DNA of 64,000 bases from Candidatus Gastranaerophilales bacterium. Lineage in GTDB: Bacteria > Cyanobacteriota > Vampirovibrionia > Gastranaerophilales > Gastranaerophilaceae. Made by a program: the position numbers and the translations under genes. The notes beneath the pieces are model-generated. The model had not been told where the DNA came from, searched no databases, and was given only the letters and a program-made list of their open reading frames with translations. Position 1 is the stretch's first letter; the number at the start of each line of letters is the position of its first letter. The stretch covers positions 62,001-126,000 of the forward strand of contig CALUYY010000001.1 in NCBI GenBank assembly GCA_944325155.1. Reading direction: 5' to 3'. This document shows positions 32,835 to 41,900 of this stretch, in pieces.

Positions 32835-33419
32835 TTATATAATTCCTTTTGTTGAAGGAATTATATCTTTTTTGTTTTCGTCAATTTCTATTGCGCCCCT
32901 AAGCGCTCTTGCAAAAGCTTTAAAAGAGCATTCTATTATATGATGTGTGTCAAAACCGTCCAATTGTTTAATGTGCAGCGTAATTAAAGAATTTTGCGCA
33001 AAAGAATTATAAAAATGAGGTAAAATTACCGTTTCAAAGTCGGATGTTTTTTCATCCGCTATCTTAAATTCCGTTTTTGAAAAAGCTCTTCCCGATATGT
33101 CAACGGAAACAAGAACCAAAGCTTCATCCATTGGTAAAATAACGCTTGAATATCTTTTAATTCCTTTTTTATCTTCCAGAGATTCAATAAAAGCCTGACC
33201 TAAAGTAATTGCAACGTCTTCAACTATATGATGATTGTCTTTATCAATTGAATTAACCTCTAAATCCAAATCAAAATTCCCATGGTATGTAAACTGTTCA
33301 AGCATATGGTCAAAAAATTTAATCCCCGTTGAAATTTTATATATTCCTGAACCCTTGGGGTTAAAAGTTAATTTAATTTCAGTTTCCTTGGTATTTCTTT
33401 CTTTTTTAATAATTAGCAT
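32835..33419 (-). CDS. hisB: Imidazoleglycerol-phosphate dehydratase
   Basis: 194 aa, the usual size of monofunctional HisB. It dehydrates imidazoleglycerol phosphate to imidazoleacetol phosphate (histidine biosynthesis step 6). The metal-binding His clusters are present: FFDHMLEQF, DNHHIVEDVAI and FDTHHIIECSFKAFARAL. The gene starts inside the end of the hisC-HAD fusion gene (14-nt overlap), so it is translationally coupled and supplies the substrate for the HisC domain of its partner. Confidence 0.95.
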   Translation of the reverse strand: MLIIKKERNTKETEIKLTFNPKGSGIYKISTGIKFFDHMLEQFTYHGNFDLDLEVNSIDKDNHHIVEDVAITLGQAFIESLEDKKGIKRYSSVILPMDEALVLVSVDISGRAFSKTEFKIADEKTSDFETVILPHFYNSFAQNSLITLHIKQLDGFDTHHIIECSFKAFARALRGAIEIDENKKDIIPSTKGII

Positions 33420-35160
33420 TTATTTTTTCCTTAACCAATTTATTTAACAATTCATCGGGGTTTAAAAATACATCTTTAGCGCCCAGATTTTTCATAATTT
33501 CAACCGTTTTATCCGGTATGGCGGCATTCGGGGGAATTATCCCAAAAACCGTAACATTAGCGTCATTTCCCGCTTTTATATCATCGACGGTATCGCCGAA
33601 ATAATAAATATCGGAAAACCTGCAATGCTTTTTAATCTGCCCCAACCCAAAAGGGCTTGGTTTTTGATTTCCTTCCAAATCTTCATTGCACATAAAATAT
33701 GAAAAATATTTTTTTATGTTAAATTTTTCCAAAGAATAAAATGCTTCAATTCTCGGGCGCCCCGTAAAAACGGCGCAATCGGCATATTTTGTTAATTTTT
33801 CAAAAAAACTTGAATTGAAAACAACTTCTTCTCTGTCAATTAACCCTTTTGAACCTTCTTTATCGGGAACAAAGAAATAATTTTGAAAAACACGTATTAA
33901 ATCATTATAATCGGCGCTAAAACCCGCTTTTTTTATCAGATAATGCGTTAAATCCCAATCGTTTGCAAGCCCGCCCATATTTTTTGCATCCTGCATATCT
34001 TCATCACTGCACTCATACCCCGTAAAACTGGCAAATGTTTTTTTGATTGCTTCACGGTATGAATTTTTAACGTCAAAAACAACTCCGTCAAGGTCAAAAA
34101 CAAACATCGGCTTAACTTTTAAAACGTCAATAAATTTTTTGGCACCCTCAGTCGGGGGAACGGTTATTCTAAACGTATTATCCAAGCCTTTAACATTTTT
34201 AAAATATTTAACCTTTATTCCGTTATTTAAAAGCTTTTGATAATAAAAATCCGCATAATCTCCGAAATCGCAAAGAACAAAATTTGCCTGTGTTGAATAT
34301 GCCCTAAAACCTAATTTATTCAATTCTTCAATTAAATATGCCTTTGATTTTTTAATCTCATGCATAATTTCTCTGAAATAATGAATATCGTTCAAAGCTT
34401 CAATTCCCGCAATGACCGCAGCGGCATTAACCGAATAAGGCGAAATTACTTTTTTAACTTCATTTATTATATTTTTATTTGCATAAATAAACCCTAATCT
34501 TAACCCGGCAAGCGCAAAATCTTTTGAAAAAGATTTTAAAATTGCAACATTATCATATCTTTTAACCAAATCAAAAAATTCCTGATGGGAAAGCTCCGAA
34601 AAATTAAAATAGGTAAAATCAAGCGCAAGGAGTTTGTCTTTATATTTATTTAAAAGATACTCAATTGTCTTAAGGTCAACAACTCCTCCCGTCGGGTTAT
34701 TGGGAGATGTTATATATAAAATTTTTGTTTTCGAATCAATATTTTTTTCAAATAATTCAAGGTCAAATTCCCAATTTGAATTATATGAAATTTCAAAAAA
34801 TTCGGCGCCGATAATATCTGAATATAATTTAGGCATTGAAAAAGTCGGCGCAAAAGATAAAACTTTGTCATCCTTATCAAGAAAAGTATTAAATAAAACG
34901 TTAATAGCTTCATCGCACCCGTTTGTAAAAATAATATTTTCTTGTCCGCACCCTAAAATATCCGATAATCTGTCAACCAAATTGCCGTATGCGGGATAAT
35001 AATTAACCTTATCGGGGTTAAAGCTTCTCAATGCCGATATGACATTTGGCGACGGACCGAATAAATTTTCATTTGAATCAAGTTTAAGATCGTATTCCTG
35101 ATAATATCTATCAATTTCATAAGGAATAATATTTTTTAATGTTTTCTTCGGATTAATCAT
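33406..35160 (-). CDS. hisC: Histidinol-phosphate aminotransferase fused to a HAD phosphatase
   Basis: 584 aa. Residues 1-350 are a complete fold-type I aminotransferase of the HisC group: LDSNENLFGP, SPNNPTGG, and LKSFSKDFALAGLRLGF with K213 as the PLP lysine. Residues about 351-584 are a HAD subfamily IA phosphatase: FVFDLDGVVFD (D356, D358), AVFTGRPR and YFGDTVDDIKAG. The fused phosphatase may hydrolyse histidinol phosphate, the product of the HisC reaction, so one polypeptide would do steps 7 and 8; this is inferred from the fusion. A TATTAT hexamer lies 6 nt before ATG with no Shine-Dalgarno, suggesting a leaderless start. Confidence 0.9.
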   Translation of the reverse strand: MINPKKTLKNIIPYEIDRYYQEYDLKLDSNENLFGPSPNVISALRSFNPDKVNYYPAYGNLVDRLSDILGCGQENIIFTNGCDEAINVLFNTFLDKDDKVLSFAPTFSMPKLYSDIIGAEFFEISYNSNWEFDLELFEKNIDSKTKILYITSPNNPTGGVVDLKTIEYLLNKYKDKLLALDFTYFNFSELSHQEFFDLVKRYDNVAILKSFSKDFALAGLRLGFIYANKNIINEVKKVISPYSVNAAAVIAGIEALNDIHYFREIMHEIKKSKAYLIEELNKLGFRAYSTQANFVLCDFGDYADFYYQKLLNNGIKVKYFKNVKGLDNTFRITVPPTEGAKKFIDVLKVKPMFVFDLDGVVFDVKNSYREAIKKTFASFTGYECSDEDMQDAKNMGGLANDWDLTHYLIKKAGFSADYNDLIRVFQNYFFVPDKEGSKGLIDREEVVFNSSFFEKLTKYADCAVFTGRPRIEAFYSLEKFNIKKYFSYFMCNEDLEGNQKPSPFGLGQIKKHCRFSDIYYFGDTVDDIKAGNDANVTVFGIIPPNAAIPDKTVEIMKNLGAKDVFLNPDELLNKLVKEKINANY

Positions 35161-35183
35161 AAGAAAATAATACCATAATTAAC

Positions 35184-35612
35184 TTATTTTGAAAGTTTGG
35201 ATAAAATTTCATCAAAACTTTCAATCGGAACAAGCTTATATCCGCACTCTTCCGTTAAAATTCCGCCCATTTTAAAAATCTCTTCCATGGGATAATTTCT
35301 GCAGATGGGCGGACGGAAAAAATGTATTGTGCATTTTCTTGTATTCGGGTCTAAGTGTCTGCATTTAAACGTTAAACCCAATTCATCAGACCCCATTACA
35401 TCAAGGTTTCTGTAAAACGAATGGAAAAGTTTTAAACGGTTAAATTCTTCAATCGATTTTATAAAACCTTTTTTGCCATGGTTTACATATATGTTTTCGC
35501 AGCATTTACCGCACCCTTTGCAGGAACCTGTTCTATAATATTTTTTCTTTAAAATCTTAAGACAGAAAAATTTTTTAAAATTATTGTAAATTTTTATTAA
35601 AAAGGCAAACAT
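35184..35612 (-). CDS. YkgJ-like cysteine cluster (CxxCxxCC) protein
   Basis: 142 aa. The family signature CKGCGKCC lies at about residues 34-41, followed by FKCRHLDPNTRKCTIH and RPPICRNYP, giving the eight or so cysteines expected to bind a metal or Fe-S centre. The function of the family is not settled. A hydrophobic and basic N-terminus precedes the cluster. TATAAC lies 5 nt before ATG, another candidate leaderless start. The gene sits 23 bp upstream of hisC-HAD, and may be cotranscribed with it. Confidence 0.82.
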   Translation of the reverse strand: MFAFLIKIYNNFKKFFCLKILKKKYYRTGSCKGCGKCCENIYVNHGKKGFIKSIEEFNRLKLFHSFYRNLDVMGSDELGLTFKCRHLDPNTRKCTIHFFRPPICRNYPMEEIFKMGGILTEECGYKLVPIESFDEILSKLSK

Positions 35613-35621
35613 TATATTAAG

Positions 35622-35960
35622 TTATATTTCAAAAATATCATCTATAAGGCCTTGGGATTGAAGAAGCTTTTTAACCTGTATATCGTCATCAATGCTTATT
35701 TTTTCTTCAAGTTCAACCGCTCTTTGAATGTCCTCTTCGGTTACATTATCAATATCAACAAGCGCAAGTTTTGTAAATTTTTTAATATCTTCAAGCCTGT
35801 TATATTCTTTAATTGCTTCTTCCAAAACTTCAATTTGTTTTTGGATTATTTCATCGTCATTTTGAAAATCGGGAACGCTCATGAATTGATTGGTGCTAAA
35901 AGCGCCCGTTAAGGGTTTAGAAGCATTTTTAGAAAAAGATAAGCTTGATTTTTTCAGCAT
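35622..35960 (-). CDS. Small helical protein of unknown function
   Basis: 112 aa. The first 30 residues are Ser/Thr-rich and contain two FxG/FxS-like motifs (LSFSKN, GAFSTN). The remainder is acidic and helical (QIEVLEEAIKEYNRLEDIKK). No family is recognised. It ends 10 bp before the CxxCxxCC gene. A TAAAAT hexamer lies 6 nt before ATG and no Shine-Dalgarno is visible. It is divergent from gpmI across 61 bp. Confidence 0.65.
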   Translation of the reverse strand: MLKKSSLSFSKNASKPLTGAFSTNQFMSVPDFQNDDEIIQKQIEVLEEAIKEYNRLEDIKKFTKLALVDIDNVTEEDIQRAVELEEKISIDDDIQVKKLLQSQGLIDDIFEI

Positions 35961-36021
35961 GGCAATATTTTACCATTTTTATGTTATATTTTCAAAGGTA
36001 ACTATCTTGGGAGCATATATT

Positions 36022-37536
36022 ATGAACAGAGTTTTACTATGCATACTTGACGGCTGGGGAATTTCGAAAGATACGGAATATAATGCCGTTTATCAGGCAA
36101 ATACGCCGAATTATGATAATTTTATAAAAAATATGTCAAATACAACAATTCACGCAGACGGACTTAACGTCGGGCTTCCCGAAGGACAGATGGGAAATTC
36201 TGAAGTCGGACACTTAAATATCGGAGCGGGAAGAATAGTATATCAGGAATTAACAAGAATTAACAAATCAATTGAAGAAGGCACATTTTTTAAAAACGAA
36301 GAATTTTTAAAAGCAATAGACCATGTTAAAAAGAATAATTCTTCATTGCACATCTACGGGCTTGTATCCCCGGGCGGCGTCCACAGTGCAATGAATCATC
36401 TTGAAGCATTAATTAAAATGGCGTCCGACAACAATTTAAAAGACGTATACGTCCATGCATTCTTGGACGGCAGAGATACACCGCCAAAAAGTGCAATTAA
36501 CTATTTAAAAGAAATTGAAGATTGTCTTAAAAAATATAATCTTCCCCCGATTGCATCCGTTATCGGAAGATATTGGGCAATGGACAGAGATAAAAGATGG
36601 GACAGAATTGAGCGTGCTTACAATTGTTTAACACTGGGCGAAGGAAATAAGGCAAAAGATTCGATTGAAGCGGTTAACAATTCATACAATAATGATAAAA
36701 CGGATGAATTTGTCGAACCCGTTTGCGTCGGAGGAAAAAGAATATCGGATAATGACGCCGTTATATTCTACAATTACCGCCCCGACAGAGCCCGTGAAAT
36801 TACAAGAGCAATAGCGCTTAAAGATTTTAATGAATTTGAACGCAAAAAGGTTTTAAACAACGTTTATTATGTCTGTATGACACAATATGACGAAACTTTT
36901 AATCTTCCGGTTGCGTTTAAACCCGAAAAATTGACAAACATTTTAGGAGAAGTTCTTGATAAAAACAACATAAAACAGTTCAGAACAGCAGAAACCGAAA
37001 AATATGCCCATATCACATTCTTCTTTAACGGCGGTGTCGAAGAACCGAACAAACTTGAAACAAGAAAACTCGTTGCTTCCCCCAAAGTTGCAACATACGA
37101 CCTTAAACCGGAAATGAGCGCTTATGAAGTTTGTGATAACGTTCTTGAAGCGCTTAACAATAAAGATTACGGTTTTATTCTCGTTAATTTTGCAAACCCC
37201 GATATGGTAGGGCACACAGGCGTAATGGAAGCGGCGGTTAAGGCTTGTGAAGCGGTTGATGAATGTGTCGGAAAAATCGCAAAAAAAGCGCTTGATGAGG
37301 GAGTTAAAATGATAGTAACGGCAGACCACGGCAATGCCGAATGGATGTTTAATAAAGAAACAAATGCGCCTCAAACCGCACACACAACAAACGTTGTTCC
37401 TTTTATAATCGTAGATGATAAAAAATATAACCTCAAAGAAACGGGTGCACTTTGCGACATTGCACCCACCATTCTTGACCTGATGGGAATAAAACAGCCC
37501 GAAGAAATGACCGGGCATTCATTAATCATTAAATAG
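36022..37536 (+). CDS. gpmI: Cofactor-independent phosphoglycerate mutase
   Basis: 504 aa from ATG 36022, with GGGAG upstream. Frame-compatible starts from 35890 lie upstream of that site and do not fit the family. It interconverts 3- and 2-phosphoglycerate in glycolysis/gluconeogenesis. Typical segments: LCILDGWG, GNSEVGHLNIGAGR with the phosphoserine site, HAFLDGRDTPP, GRYWAMDRDKRWDR, NYRPDRARE, FANPDMVGHTG and TADHGNAE, covering both Mn sites. The 3' end overlaps the convergent lgt gene by 15 nt. Confidence 0.97.
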   Translation: MNRVLLCILDGWGISKDTEYNAVYQANTPNYDNFIKNMSNTTIHADGLNVGLPEGQMGNSEVGHLNIGAGRIVYQELTRINKSIEEGTFFKNEEFLKAIDHVKKNNSSLHIYGLVSPGGVHSAMNHLEALIKMASDNNLKDVYVHAFLDGRDTPPKSAINYLKEIEDCLKKYNLPPIASVIGRYWAMDRDKRWDRIERAYNCLTLGEGNKAKDSIEAVNNSYNNDKTDEFVEPVCVGGKRISDNDAVIFYNYRPDRAREITRAIALKDFNEFERKKVLNNVYYVCMTQYDETFNLPVAFKPEKLTNILGEVLDKNNIKQFRTAETEKYAHITFFFNGGVEEPNKLETRKLVASPKVATYDLKPEMSAYEVCDNVLEALNNKDYGFILVNFANPDMVGHTGVMEAAVKACEAVDECVGKIAKKALDEGVKMIVTADHGNAEWMFNKETNAPQTAHTTNVVPFIIVDDKKYNLKETGALCDIAPTILDLMGIKQPEEMTGHSLIIK

Positions 37537-38325
37537 CTTTTTTGAATAAATAAAATAAATTCCTATTAGACCCGCAAAAATACCGATAATTGAAACCAAA
37601 AAAGGAAAAGGAACGCCAAATAAGTATAAAACGGTATCAAGCCTTAAAAATTCCAAAAAAGCTCTTACGATTGAATACAAAATTATATATAAATAAAATA
37701 CTAAACCGTCAAATTTATTGGCGGTTTTTTTCAATACAAAAAATAAAGCAATAAAAATTAAAAAATCCAAAATGCTCTCATACAAAAAAACAGGGTGAAA
37801 ATAACCGTAATCAACATATTCAAGGGGTCTGTACCGCTTTTCCACAAAAAGTTTTATAAAAAAATTATCATAAACGGGTACCCCGAATGCTTCCTGATTA
37901 AAAAAGTTGCCGAATCTTCCGACACACTGCCCCAAAGAAAGCCCGATTGCAATAATATCGGCATAAGGATAAAATTTAAGCTTTTTTATTTTAAAATAAA
38001 CAATTCCTGCGATAATTCCGAAAATGATTGCACCGTGGATTGAAATTCCGCCTCTCCAGATTTGAAAAATCAAATGGGGATTGGAAAAATAATAATTAAA
38101 AGACAATATTACATAATAAATTCTTGCACCAGAAATCCCCGATATAAAAAGCCAGGGGAAAAAATCAAGAAGAGTATCTTTATTTGTATTATCGGAAATT
38201 TTCCCCGCTAAACCGTAAGCAATTAAAAATGCGGATATTATTGCCAAAAACATACAAATTGAATAAAAGCGGATATCAAATCCGAATAAATCAAAACTCC
38301 TGAACGGATACGGATAAATTATCAT
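37522..38325 (-). CDS. lgt: Prolipoprotein diacylglyceryl transferase
   Basis: 267 aa with seven predicted transmembrane helices. Lgt signatures: RGGISIHGAIIFG and the strongly conserved CVGRFGNFFNQEAFG. It transfers diacylglycerol from phosphatidylglycerol to the lipobox cysteine of prelipoproteins at the inner membrane. Its start overlaps the stop of the TPR lipoprotein gene (ATGA), so translation is coupled to that of a likely substrate. Confidence 0.95.
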   Translation of the reverse strand: MIIYPYPFRSFDLFGFDIRFYSICMFLAIISAFLIAYGLAGKISDNTNKDTLLDFFPWLFISGISGARIYYVILSFNYYFSNPHLIFQIWRGGISIHGAIIFGIIAGIVYFKIKKLKFYPYADIIAIGLSLGQCVGRFGNFFNQEAFGVPVYDNFFIKLFVEKRYRPLEYVDYGYFHPVFLYESILDFLIFIALFFVLKKTANKFDGLVFYLYIILYSIVRAFLEFLRLDTVLYLFGVPFPFLVSIIGIFAGLIGIYFIYSKKLFND

Positions 38326-38906
38326 TCTGTATCTTTACCGTCTTGATTTAATTTATATTCATCAGCATATTTTTTAATATTCTCTTTAATTTCATTAATA
38401 TGAGAAATGATTATATCTTTATCTTTAGCTTCAGGCGACAAAGCAAGATATTTTTCATACATTTTTACCGATTTATTTGCATATTCAAGCCCGTCATTTG
38501 CCATATCCGGGGTAATTTCTTCTTCAACAATAATCGCATCTGCTAAATCCGCCGTCGGCTCTTTTTTCTCAAAAACCGAAAATCCGTACGATTCAAGCGC
38601 AACGGCATAAGAATAATACGCATCGGGCGAATCGGGGTTAATTTGAACCGCTATTTTTAATTCATCGATTGCTTTTTTAAATTCTTCTTTTGCAATGTAT
38701 GCAACGCCTAAATTATATCTTGATTCAAAAACGTTTTCATCCAAATCAACGCTTGATTGAAATCTAGCAACGGCATTATCATAATCGCCTTTATCTAAAT
38801 ATTCTTTACCGATTTGGTTTAATTCCTGAATGGCAAGATTATTAATACAAGCCGTGCAAAAAAGGCTTGTAATGAGTATAAATGCTAATGTTATAAACTT
38901 TTTCAT
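38322..38906 (-). CDS. TPR-repeat lipoprotein
   Basis: 194 aa. The N-terminal signal (MKKFITLAFILITSLFCTAC) ends in a lipobox-like CTAC, so Cys20 is probably lipidated. Two or three tetratricopeptide repeats follow (YLDKGDYDNAVARFQSSVDL, then YNLGVAYIAKEEFKKAI). CGGAG precedes ATG. The role is probably protein-protein contact in the envelope. The gene lies directly before lgt, which would process it. Confidence 0.85.
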   Translation of the reverse strand: MKKFITLAFILITSLFCTACINNLAIQELNQIGKEYLDKGDYDNAVARFQSSVDLDENVFESRYNLGVAYIAKEEFKKAIDELKIAVQINPDSPDAYYSYAVALESYGFSVFEKKEPTADLADAIIVEEEITPDMANDGLEYANKSVKMYEKYLALSPEAKDKDIIISHINEIKENIKKYADEYKLNQDGKDTE

Positions 38907-38968
38907 TAAAAAACTCCGATATTGTTATAATTATTCACAAAAAATATTATTTATCAAGATTGTTAACA

Positions 38969-41900
38969 TTAATTGAGCCAATTGAATGATTTTACGATAT
39001 TATCGGCATTGATTTCTCCTTGTATTTTGGCGTTAAAAAGCCTGAAATCATCATTTTTTAAATCAATTAAAGGAACCTTATTTACGTTTTTAAGCATTTC
39101 CGTTTTAACGAGTTCATCTACTTTATTTCTCGTTAAAGTATTTAATATTGAAACAATGCTTGCATTTCCGACAGGGCCCAATAAGCTTGATACTTTTTTG
39201 GATAATTTGCCCAAAATTTCAATATCTGCAATACCTGCCAAAATATCATAGTTTCCGTATGTATACGTGCTTAAATTATCACCCTGCGAATAAATTTTTA
39301 AACCCTTTATCGTTGCATCTTTTACGGTAAAATACCCCGTAATTTTGTTAAAATCACCATGCTTATAGGGAGTCAAAAGATCAATAACGTTATTTAAAGT
39401 CATGCCGAATAAACCTGATTTAAAGAAATTTGACGCTCTTAAAAGATATTCGATTGACCCCAGTTTGGGAAGCCTTCCTTTTATAATTTCAAAATCAACA
39501 TCGGCATTAATTTTTTTAACGTAATCGGCGGAAGAAAAATCATTAATCGAAAGCTTAACATTTCCGTTTGCGCTTCCGTATATTTGCCCGTCAACATTGA
39601 AAAACGCCTTTGTAAGTTCGTTGGCATCGCAATCAATAATATCCGATGATACAAAAACATCTCCGGTATCAAATTTATAGCTTCCGTTTCCTTTGATTGA
39701 ACCGCCCGCAATATTAATTGAAGCGTTATCTATTTTTAAGGAAGTGTCCGTTGAATGAGAAAAATCGAGTTTTAAATTTTCTCCTTCAATATTATTAATT
39801 AAAACTTTATCAGCCGCTATGCTTCCTTTTTTAACATGAATATCCGAAGGGGTAAGCATGGTGTTTTGCATTGAATTAATGCCTATTGAAGAATTATTCC
39901 GGTTTGAAGTTGAAGCAAGGGAAGAAAAAGCCTTCATTAAATTATCAATCGAAATACTGTCCGAATGAACGGAAACATTATTTATAACAACGGGAAGCGA
40001 AAGTTTGTTTTCAAAATTTAATTTAACATCGGCATTTGTATTAAAACTGAACAGTTTAAAATCCGCAATGCCTTCTTTGTTGTTTAAAACAATCTTAATA
40101 TCATCTATAACGGATTCATACATGGGAACAATAACATTTGAAAAATTAATGTTTCCCGTCGTAATAAAATTATCAACGGGACCGTTTAAAACAAGGTCGG
40201 AAGTAAAAAGACCGTCTTTTATCAGAGATTTTTTAAATAAGATATTTAAAAATCTGACAGGCGCAGGATTTGGAGTAAATAATTTTAAATTATTTAAAAC
40301 GAGGTTTCCTTTGTTTAATTTAACGCCGCCCTTAACGTTAATAAGATCATAGGGAGTTTGTTTATTGTTTTGGGATGAAATATATTTAAAATATCTTATA
40401 TAATCAATATGTCCGCTATTTCCAAAAAATCTTATTTTAGACGAAATTTCCCTTTTTTGTCTGACATCGCCGAATTTTAAACCCATAAAAGATAAATCGG
40501 ACCCCTCGTTTAAAACAATACTGAAATATGTAGTATAAGAATTTAATCTTCCTTTAATTCTTCCCTTAACCGTCGATTCGCCCGATAAAAGCAGGGGATA
40601 TTGAAGATAAGGATTTATAAGCCTGTCGCATGAAGCTTCATCAATATTGGTTGATGCAAAAATATTAAATTCGGGATTTTGCCCCTGTGTTTGAATAAAA
40701 CCGTCAAAATAAACGGGAGTTGAGCCGTATAAAAGGTTAAAGCCGTCAAAATATGTTTTATCGTTTTTAATTTTTATTCCGCCGTCAGAAATATTAACCG
40801 GAATATCGGATTTTAAATCAACAAAACTTACTCCCTGCGGGAAAAATGCGCCCGTAATTTTATCCGAACGGAGCTTAATTTTTCCTTCTACACTGCCTCT
40901 GTACCGGCCGAAATTTTTAACAATATTTGAAGATTTTTCAGGTAAAAGCTTAGAGATAAAATTAACATAATTTTTAAGTTCTCCCTTTTGGAACGTTAAT
41001 TTTAAATCATTATAGGGTTTATTTGAAGCAAATTTATCAATATACCCGTCCATTAAAAAGTTAATGCCCGTCATTGTAATTTTTAAATTGTCAAAAACGG
41101 CCTTTTTATTATCCAAATTAATTTTTCCGCCCGCAAAATAAAAATCGCTTCCTTTATAATTAACACCTTGAATATCGCCCGAAAAATCAAATCCGGATAA
41201 ATTCAAAGTATCTGCGTTTTGGTCAACTTCGCCCTTGGTATTTACATTTGCGATTAAATTAAATTTATTTTTATTAAACATTTTTGCAAGCAATAAAGTA
41301 AAGGGCCTGTTTTCGGGGATAAAAAGCTCTATGTTATCATCCAGAAATTGTCCGACTGATGAAGATAAAATTTTATCGGAAACAAAATTAATATTAAGAA
41401 GGCTTGGTGCATTATTGTCTATTTTTCCGTTTTTAATTTTTGGTTCAACCGTTCCTTTAATTTTAAAAGACGAATTATAAATATCGGATGTCAAATCAAA
41501 TTCCGCATTATTATTAAAAGTTAAAACGCCTTTTAAATTATCCGCTTTAATCTTTGGCTCAACATATAAATTAACCCCTTTAAAAAGAATTTTTCCTTTT
41601 GCAAAAACGCTGTCCGATTGTTCGCCAAAAACGGCGTCCGATGGGATATTACCCGATATATTCAAATAAAAATCAATATTCCCCGAAACCGGATTAAAAC
41701 TGTCTAAAAATTTTGCGCCGTTTAGAGGTTTTCTTACAATATCGGATGTTTTTGCAACATTCATTGCATATTTTGAATTGATATCAGCCACATTAACATC
41801 AACGTTTAAATTCCCGGAAGTGTCGGCCGTGCCTGAAATTAATGTATTTGAACCGTTTATCAAGCCTTTTGCGTCTTTAAAGATAATATCGGAACCTAAA

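Noticed and set aside
32619-32855. Small plus-strand protein frame with a repeated LAIYKIYSIVK segment
   Set aside because: It runs antisense through the tRNA and its relic; the repeat is just the duplicated tRNA upstream region translated.
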